From Candidatus Gottesmanbacteria bacterium RBG_16_37_8 (GTDB lineage: Bacteria > Patescibacteriota > Microgenomatia > 2-02-FULL-39-11), in the NCBI GenBank assembly GCA_001779055.1, contig MFJA01000013.1:1-11355 (forward strand): a stretch of DNA of 11,355 nucleotides, in the 5' to 3' direction. A model generated the notes under the pieces. That model saw only the letters and a program-made list of their open reading frames with translations. It did not search any database and had not been told where the DNA came from. Each line of letters opens with the position of its first letter. Positions within the stretch are counted from its first letter, which is position 1. The translations under genes were made by a program, and so were the position numbers. This document shows positions 7,917 to 11,355 of the stretch, piece by piece.

Positions 7917-8447
7917 TTAGCTTTTAATGACGGGAAATTCAGTTCCGTATTCCAGGTTTTCGATTTTCCGGGATAAATTATTGATTTCTTTTCTTTGATT
8001 AATGACTTTCCGGTAAATATTACCAACCAGATAAGCTAAAGGAGTCATAAAAAGGAAAGAAAGAAATGCAGTCAAATTATAGAGCGATGGTCCAACCTGG
8101 TTGGTAAAGAGATAGAAAACCATGAGAGATAGAGTCAGGATGATTGCTATGGATGGCTCCAGCAGAAGTGAGAGTTCAAAGAGAAGAAAAAGATTGAGAA
8201 AGAAAAAGGGTGAAGTAAGACCGCCGGTTGCTGATGTGATCAGAGCAACGCTGATTACGGAAACTGTAGATTCGGTTAATAAGAATGAGCGGATTTTGAA
8301 GATTTTATGGGCCAGAACAAGAAAAATAATCAGGGCAGCAGTCAGCTGAAGAGAAAAATCTACCAGAAACGGATTTTCAACCCAGAGAAAGGTAAGAAAA
8401 AGGGCTGTTAATAAGATAAGGGAGTGCTTAGTGGCATCTTTGAACAT
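7917..8447 (-). CDS. Polytopic membrane protein resembling a stand-alone sensor-kinase input domain
   Basis: The frame is open from 8492, but I place the start at the ATG at 8447 (176 residues) because an extended -10 box ends 7 bp before it. The protein has about six hydrophobic segments up to residue 146, then a hydrophilic C-terminus with a probable coiled coil (INQRKEINNLSRKIENLEY). The segment SATGGLTSPFFFLNLFLLFE resembles the TGG-SPF motif in the N-terminal membrane domain of some histidine kinases (RegB-like). No HisKA or ATPase domain follows: the gene stops just after the coiled coil. It may be a membrane sensor or scaffold that works with another protein, or a remnant of a kinase. 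It is first in the minus-strand gene cluster and divergent from the toxin-antitoxin operon. Membrane nature is certain; the sensor link is inference. Confidence 0.6.
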   Translation of the reverse strand: MFKDATKHSLILLTALFLTFLWVENPFLVDFSLQLTAALIIFLVLAHKIFKIRSFLLTESTVSVISVALITSATGGLTSPFFFLNLFLLFELSLLLEPSIAIILTLSLMVFYLFTNQVGPSLYNLTAFLSFLFMTPLAYLVGNIYRKVINQRKEINNLSRKIENLEYGTEFPVIKS

Positions 8448-8454
8448 TTTTTCC

Positions 8455-8483
8455 AGTATAGCACAGGGAAAATTATTTTTTAA
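8455..8483 (-). promoter_or_regulatory. Extended -10 promoter of the membrane-protein gene
   Basis: On the minus strand TGCTATACT (8455-8463) is an extended -10 (TGn plus TATACT), with TTAAAA (8478-8483) as a weak -35 at 17 bp. The -10 ends 7 bp before the ATG at 8447, predicting a leaderless transcript. The -35 is only 2 bp from the -35 of the divergent antitoxin promoter. Confidence 0.6.
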
Positions 8484-8485
8484 CC

Positions 8486-8513
8486 TTGACAATTGTATAT
8501 TTAAATGTATACT
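8486..8513 (+). promoter_or_regulatory. Promoter of the toxin-antitoxin operon
   Basis: A perfect TTGACA (8486-8491) and TATACT (8508-8513, 5 of 6 matches) are spaced by 16 bp. Transcription should start near 8520, after the first ATG (8517) and just before the in-frame ATG at 8523, so translation from 8523 on a nearly leaderless transcript is likely. Confidence 0.7.
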
Positions 8514-8517
8514 TAAA
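8494..8517 (+). promoter_or_regulatory. Tandem 12-bp repeat, likely operator of the antitoxin
   Basis: TGTATATTTAAA (8494-8505) is immediately repeated as TGTATACTTAAA (8506-8517), with one mismatch. The repeats contain small palindromes (ATTTAAAT at 8499-8506, GTATAC at 8507-8512) and cover the spacer, the -10 and the first start codon. This is where an autorepressing Phd/YefM-type antitoxin would be expected to bind. The repeat is seen directly; its role is inference from the family. Confidence 0.6.
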
Positions 8518-8522
8518 TGACT

Positions 8523-8792
8523 ATGAATTATATTACGACAACTGAATTAAGAACGAAATCCTCAAGCCTTGTTCAAAAACTTCTTAACGGAGAAGAGGTC
8601 ACTTTAATTCACAGGTCAAAAATTATAGGCGAAATCGTTCCCAAGGAATTTGAACAAAAAAAACCGATTGATCCAAAAAAATTTGCTCAAGCTCTTAAAA
8701 AACTTGAGCCAAAAAAGAAAGTTTCCTACAAAGCGCTTATGAAAAATTACGATCATTATATGATGTATCGACATGGCCCGAATTTTTCTTGA
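8523..8792 (+). CDS. Type II antitoxin, Phd/YefM family
   Basis: This is an 89-residue protein if it starts at the ATG at 8523 (MNYITTTELR); the ATG at 8517 would add two residues but probably lies upstream of the transcription start. Residues 1-44 match the Phd/YefM DNA-binding fold: an opening strand and TELRTKSSSLVQKLLNGEEV, then VTLIHRSKIIGEIVPKEF. The C-terminal half is rich in Lys and Pro (KKPIDPKKFAQALKKLEPKK) and is probably the disordered toxin-binding segment. The stop lies inside the toxin gene (20-bp overlap), so the two are translationally coupled. It should neutralise the PIN toxin and repress its own promoter through the tandem repeat at 8494-8517. Confidence 0.8.
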   Translation: MNYITTTELRTKSSSLVQKLLNGEEVTLIHRSKIIGEIVPKEFEQKKPIDPKKFAQALKKLEPKKKVSYKALMKNYDHYMMYRHGPNFS

Positions 8793-9144
8793 TGCCAATT
8801 TTGTAGTTGAAACGATAGGTCTTAGAAAATCAGAGGCTGAAAGCGTAAAACTTAAAGGCCATGACGGCTTTATTTCTCCATTAACCATACATATAATTTG
8901 CTACTCATTTAAGGTTAAAGTCCCCAGCGATAAAATCAATGACTTTATAAGTCAAATAAATGTAGTGGATATTACTGAAAAACTAATAGAGTTGGCACTT
9001 TTGGGACCGACAGATGATTTTGAAGATAATATTCAGCTCCACTCAGCAACGGAGGCACAATGCAAGTATTTTCTTACGCATGATGAAGATCTGCTGAAGA
9101 TGAGATTTTTCGGCAAAGCGGCCATAAAAAGCAGTTTGGGTTGA
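8773..9144 (+). CDS. PIN-domain toxin (VapC-like ribonuclease)
   Basis: This 123-residue protein has the PIN layout: FLDAN with Asp7 at the end of strand 1, the FISPLTIHIICYSF segment (33-46), DDFEDNIQLHSATEAQC with the acidic cluster 81-85, and FLTHDEDLLKM with Asp104. PIN toxins are metal-dependent RNases, usually cutting tRNA or rRNA. The glutamate that canonical VapC proteins carry in the middle segment is absent here (IHIIC), as I recall for a PIN subfamily common in Bacteroidetes-type operons, so activity is likely but not assured. The ATG is 20 bp inside the antitoxin gene and no Shine-Dalgarno sequence precedes it, consistent with coupling. Stop at 9142-9144; no hairpin terminator follows directly, and the stop overlaps the -35 of the leuS promoter. 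Confidence 0.8.
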   Translation: MARIFLDANFVVETIGLRKSEAESVKLKGHDGFISPLTIHIICYSFKVKVPSDKINDFISQINVVDITEKLIELALLGPTDDFEDNIQLHSATEAQCKYFLTHDEDLLKMRFFGKAAIKSSLG

Positions 9145-9169
9145 TTTTTTTTGGTATAGAGAGTATAAA
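9141..9169 (+). promoter_or_regulatory. Candidate leuS promoter
   Basis: TTGATT (9141-9146, 4 of 6 matches) and TATAAA (9164-9169, 5 of 6) are spaced by exactly 17 bp. Transcription should begin around 9175-9177, which leaves only 3-5 nt before the leader-peptide ATG at 9180. The -35 overlaps the toxin stop codon. Confidence 0.6.
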
Positions 9170-9179
9170 ATAGATAAAA

Positions 9180-9221
9180 ATGAAAAGATTTCTTTCGTTT
9201 CTCCTTCTTAATTTCGCTTAA
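9180..9221 (+). CDS. Leucine-rich leader peptide of leuS (attenuator ORF)
   Basis: This 13-codon ORF encodes MKRFLSFLLLNFA and ends at TAA (9219-9221). Four of 13 codons are leucine (CTT at 5, then CTC CTT CTT at 8-10), three of them consecutive. It begins 3-5 nt after the predicted transcription start and sits directly upstream of two competing hairpins in the leader of leucyl-tRNA synthetase. In known attenuators such as the leu and trp leaders, runs of the cognate codon stall the ribosome when charged tRNA is scarce. The peptide has no other evident role. It has no Shine-Dalgarno sequence, but neither do other genes here. A chance hydrophobic ORF is the alternative. Confidence 0.55.
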   Translation: MKRFLSFLLLNFA

Positions 9222-9251
9222 CGGCGAGGAGGGAAGAGTGGAAGAATATTT

Positions 9252-9276
9252 TCCTCCCGCCAAGGGAGGATTTTTT
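9252..9276 (+). terminator. Intrinsic terminator hairpin in the leuS leader
   Basis: TCCTCCC (9252-9258) pairs perfectly with GGGAGGA (9264-9270) around a GCCAA loop, and six T residues follow (9271-9276). It ends 15 bp before the leuS ATG, so it would block leuS expression unless antitermination occurs. It could also end transcripts from the toxin-antitoxin operon. Confidence 0.75.
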
Positions 9277-9291
9277 GTATGATAAAGATAT

Positions 9292-11355
9292 ATGAATAAA
9301 GATAATAAATTTAAACCAAGCGAGTTTGAATCTAAATGGCAAGAAGTTTGGGAAAAGAATAGAGTTTATCAGCCTGATCTAAAGACTGCTAATAAGCCTT
9401 TCTACAACTTAATGATGTTTCCGTATCCTTCGGCTGAAGGACTTCATGTGGGGAATATGTATGCTTTTACGGGAGCTGATATTTACGGCCGGTTTAAGAG
9501 AATGAGAGGATATGACGTTTTTGAGCCGATAGGATTGGATGGATTTGGCATCCACAGCGAGAATTACGCTTTGAAAGTCGGCCGGCATCCGGGGCTACAA
9601 GCCAAGATTTCGGCAAAGAATTTTTACCGGCAGCTTCATGCCATCGGCAACGGTTTTGCCTGGGAAAATACTTTAGAGACTTATGATCCGGATTATTATA
9701 GATGGACACAGTGGATTTTTGTGCAGATGTTTAAGAAGGGCCTTGCTTACAGGAAAAAGTCACTGATTAATTTTTGTCCTTCTTGTAAAACTGTTTTATC
9801 CGATGAACAGGTAATACCTGCCTCGCCGAGTGCGAGTCAAGGCGGGGACGGAAGATGCGAGCGCTGTAAAACAGCGGTTGAGAAAAGGGAAATGGAACAG
9901 TGGTTTTTTAAAATTACCGTCTATGCGGAGAAACTGCTGCAAAATACCTATAAAGAATCCTTTAAGTGGAGCGAGAAGGTAAAAATAGGCCAAAGGAACT
10001 GGATCGGGAAGAAAGAGGGAATAAATATTACCTATAAAATAAGAGGATTTAATGAAAAAATCACTGTATTTACAACCGCTCCCGTAAACTTTGGTGCAAC
10101 TTTTATAGTCGCGGCTCCCGAATATGTTCAAAAGTATCTATATAAAATAATTCCTGACAATAAAAAGATTGAAGTTGATAAATATATCAAAACATCTCTT
10201 AATAAATCAGAACTACAGAGAAAGGAAGATATAAAAGAAAAAACAGGAGTATTTACCGGTTTGTATGTTATTAATCATGTTACAAGTAAAAATATCCCAG
10301 TATGGATGACTGATTTTGTATTAATGGATGTTGGGACAGGAGCAGTACAAGGATGTCCGGGACATGACCAGCGTGATTTTGAATTTGCAAAAAAGTTTGG
10401 CTTACCCATTGTGAGAGTGATTGTAGGTGAGGACAAAGATGAATCTGAAATAACTAACGTCAATCAGGTCGTTGAGCATGGTATGAAAGGTGTTTTTGTA
10501 AATTCTGATTTTTTGAACGGCTTAGATTTTGAAACCGGATTGCATAAAACAATGGATTATTTCGAAGAAAAAGGCTGGGGGAAAAGAGTGACAACTTATA
10601 AGTTGCGTGATTGGTGCATATCCCGTCAGAGGTATTGGGGGGCGCCGATTCCGATGATTTTATGCAAAAAGTGCAACTGGGTGCCGGTTCCTGAAGATCA
10701 GCTGCCTGTTCTTTTGCCTCCACTATCTGATTGGAAGCCGGAGGGTACAGGGAAAGGACCACTGGCTAAAGTTAAATCATTTGTCGAGACCAAATGTCCA
10801 AAATGCGGTGGTAAAGCCGATAGAGAAACTGATGTATGTGATACGTTTCTTGATAGTTCGTGGTACTTTTTACGCTACCCTTCGATTCGCTCCGCTTCCT
10901 CAGGACAAGCCTCTTGGGATCCGGAGATCACTAGAAAATGGCTGCCGGTTAATCAGTATACAGGAGGGGCTGAACATACTGTATTACATCTTCTTTATGC
11001 CCGATTTATCACTATGGCTTTCAAAGACATGGGATTTGTTGATTTTGAAGAACCGTTTTCCCACTTTTATGCTCACGGACTGATTATTGCCGAGGGGGCA
11101 AAGATGAGTAAATCCAAGGGTAATATTGTTGTACCTGATATTTACATTAGTAAGTACGGGGCTGATGCACTTCGTACATATTTGATGTTTTTAGGACCAT
11201 TTGACCAAGGAGGTGATTTCCGGGATACGGGAATTGCGGGGATGCACAGGTTTCTTTCACGCGTCTGGCGACTGGTAAATGAAAAGGGTAAAAAAGACAC
11301 CTCGGATGGTGGCAGGCTGAAGCGAAGCGAAAGCCGTGACTCCTCCCTGCCTAGC
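9292..11355 (+). CDS. leuS: Leucyl-tRNA synthetase (partial, C-terminus outside window)
   Basis: There are 688 codons with no stop; the family usually has 800-900 residues, so the anticodon-binding and C-terminal parts are missing. The enzyme charges tRNA-Leu with leucine in the cytoplasm. Landmarks: class I signature PYPSAEGLHVGN (44-55; HVGN replaces HIGH); a Cys4 site C162/C165 and C189/C192; the CP1 editing domain with TTAPVNFGATF (261-271) and GTGAVQGCPGHDQRDFEFA (about 349-366); DWCISRQRYWGAPIP; a second Cys4 site C458/C461 and C502/C505; DSSWYFLRYP; GGAEHTVLHLLYARF; and KMSKSKGN (604-611). In the editing domain the usual TTRPDT loop is replaced by TTAPVN. Short insertions encoded by palindromic DNA lie near residues 176-186, 532-541 and 674-688. 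No Shine-Dalgarno sequence lies at a usual distance from the ATG. Expression is probably set by the upstream attenuator. Confidence 0.98.
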   Translation, partial: MNKDNKFKPSEFESKWQEVWEKNRVYQPDLKTANKPFYNLMMFPYPSAEGLHVGNMYAFTGADIYGRFKRMRGYDVFEPIGLDGFGIHSENYALKVGRHPGLQAKISAKNFYRQLHAIGNGFAWENTLETYDPDYYRWTQWIFVQMFKKGLAYRKKSLINFCPSCKTVLSDEQVIPASPSASQGGDGRCERCKTAVEKREMEQWFFKITVYAEKLLQNTYKESFKWSEKVKIGQRNWIGKKEGINITYKIRGFNEKITVFTTAPVNFGATFIVAAPEYVQKYLYKIIPDNKKIEVDKYIKTSLNKSELQRKEDIKEKTGVFTGLYVINHVTSKNIPVWMTDFVLMDVGTGAVQGCPGHDQRDFEFAKKFGLPIVRVIVGEDKDESEITNVNQVVEHGMKGVFVNSDFLNGLDFETGLHKTMDYFEEKGWGKRVTTYKLRDWCISRQRYWGAPIPMILCKKCNWVPVPEDQLPVLLPPLSDWKPEGTGKGPLAKVKSFVETKCPKCGGKADRETDVCDTFLDSSWYFLRYPSIRSASSGQASWDPEITRKWLPVNQYTGGAEHTVLHLLYARFITMAFKDMGFVDFEEPFSHFYAHGLIIAEGAKMSKSKGNIVVPDIYISKYGADALRTYLMFLGPFDQGGDFRDTGIAGMHRFLSRVWRLVNEKGKKDTSDGGRLKRSESRDSSLPS
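9817..9847 (+). repeat. In-frame palindromic element A within leuS
   Basis: An outer stem CCTGC (9817-9821) with GCGGG (9842-9846) and an inner stem CTCGC (9822-9826) with GCGAG (9832-9836) form a bulged hairpin. It encodes about 10 extra residues (PASPSASQGG) between DEQV and the second CxxC, where the family normally has a short turn. It is much GC-richer than the surrounding gene, which suggests insertion of a mobile palindromic repeat. Confidence 0.55.
10884..10910 (+). repeat. In-frame palindromic element B within leuS
   Basis: This stretch encodes IRSASSGQA in the loop after DSSWYFLRYPS. GCTT (10894-10897) pairs with AAGC (10907-10910), with an inner CC/GG pair around TCA. The sequence TTCGCTCCGCTTCCTCAGGA resembles short repeats I associate with candidate-phyla genomes. 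Family members have a variable, shorter loop here. Confidence 0.4.
11311..11351 (+). repeat. In-frame palindromic element C within leuS
   Basis: GGCAGG (11311-11316) and CCTGCC (11346-11351) form the arms of an inverted repeat spanning 41 bp. The arms enclose a segment with two GAAGCGAAGCGA-type units. It encodes a hydrophilic insert (GGRLKRSESRDSSLP) in a loop after RFLSRVWRLVNEKGKK. It may continue past the window edge. Confidence 0.5.

Larger units (their letters stand above)
9176..9291 (+). promoter_or_regulatory. leuS transcription attenuator (leader RNA)
   Basis: The leader has the four-segment logic of a ribosome-mediated attenuator. Segment 1 (9198-9204, over Phe and Leu codons 7-9) can pair weakly with segment 2 (9228-9234). 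Segment 2 (9223-9235) pairs strongly with segment 3 (9250-9261): 12 pairs with one bulged A. Segment 3 alternatively pairs with segment 4 to form a terminator. A ribosome stalled at Leu codons 8-10 would cover to about 9222, leaving segment 2 free and antiterminating. A ribosome reaching the stop would cover segment 2 and allow termination. Pairings are read directly; the mechanism is inferred by analogy. Confidence 0.55.

Noticed and set aside
8448..8492. Longer N-terminus for the membrane protein (start at 8492)
   Set aside because: An extended -10 promoter lies inside this stretch, 7 bp before the ATG at 8447, so the upstream codons would not be transcribed from it.
9176..9291. T-box riboswitch in the leuS leader
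   Set aside because: There is no room for a stem I, no AGGGTGGNACCGCG sequence, and the nearest TGGA has the wrong base to match the A discriminator of tRNA-Leu. The leucine-rich ORF fits ribosome-mediated attenuation better.

Overview
The window looks like a piece of a small, AT-rich bacterial genome of the Candidate Phyla Radiation (Patescibacteria), perhaps Microgenomates-like. This is inferred from the protein types: a giant surface protein with the LSFQGRLSD / EMQPRQ / DLAEYY modules, a cluster of small secreted beta-sandwich proteins, a stand-alone six-helix membrane protein, and a leucyl-tRNA synthetase with an HVGN signature. Shine-Dalgarno sequences are almost absent. TGA is used as a normal stop by several genes, so this is not a lineage that reads TGA as glycine.

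Region 1 (1-3959, minus) is one uninterrupted reading frame of 1,319 codons that runs off the left edge. Its N-terminal part looks like the core-binding (SAM-like) domain of tyrosine recombinases, without a catalytic domain. Then come one membrane span and more than 1,000 extracellular residues: adhesin or tail-fibre modules, a LamG-like domain, 30 collagen-like Gly-X-Y triplets and a DLAEYY module. Region 2 (3960-4704) is an AT-rich spacer with two candidate minus-strand promoters and several inverted repeats. Region 3 (4705-5136, plus) is a small membrane-anchored Ig-like protein whose 3' end overlaps the next gene, on the opposite strand, by 101 bp.

Region 4 (5036-8447, minus) is a probable operon. 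In transcription order it holds a membrane protein resembling a sensor-kinase input domain, a secreted beta-sandwich protein, a DUF916-like secreted protein with a C-terminal anchor, and a two-domain secreted protein with a C-terminal anchor. The last three are tightly packed (4-bp gap, then a 4-bp ATGA overlap). Regions 1, 3 and 4 together look like a cell-envelope or surface-attachment locus.

Region 5 (8486-9144, plus) is a type II toxin-antitoxin pair: a Phd/YefM-like antitoxin and a PIN-domain toxin. Its promoter is back-to-back with that of the membrane-protein gene and carries a tandem 12-bp repeat that is a likely operator. Region 6 (9141-11355, plus) is leuS, truncated by the right edge. 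Its leader has a promoter, a 13-codon ORF with three consecutive leucine codons, and mutually exclusive antiterminator and terminator hairpins. This has the geometry of ribosome-mediated attenuation of a leucyl-tRNA synthetase and is one of the two most notable findings, with the SAM-like/surface-fibre fusion. leuS also has three in-frame palindromic insertions and an altered editing-site loop.
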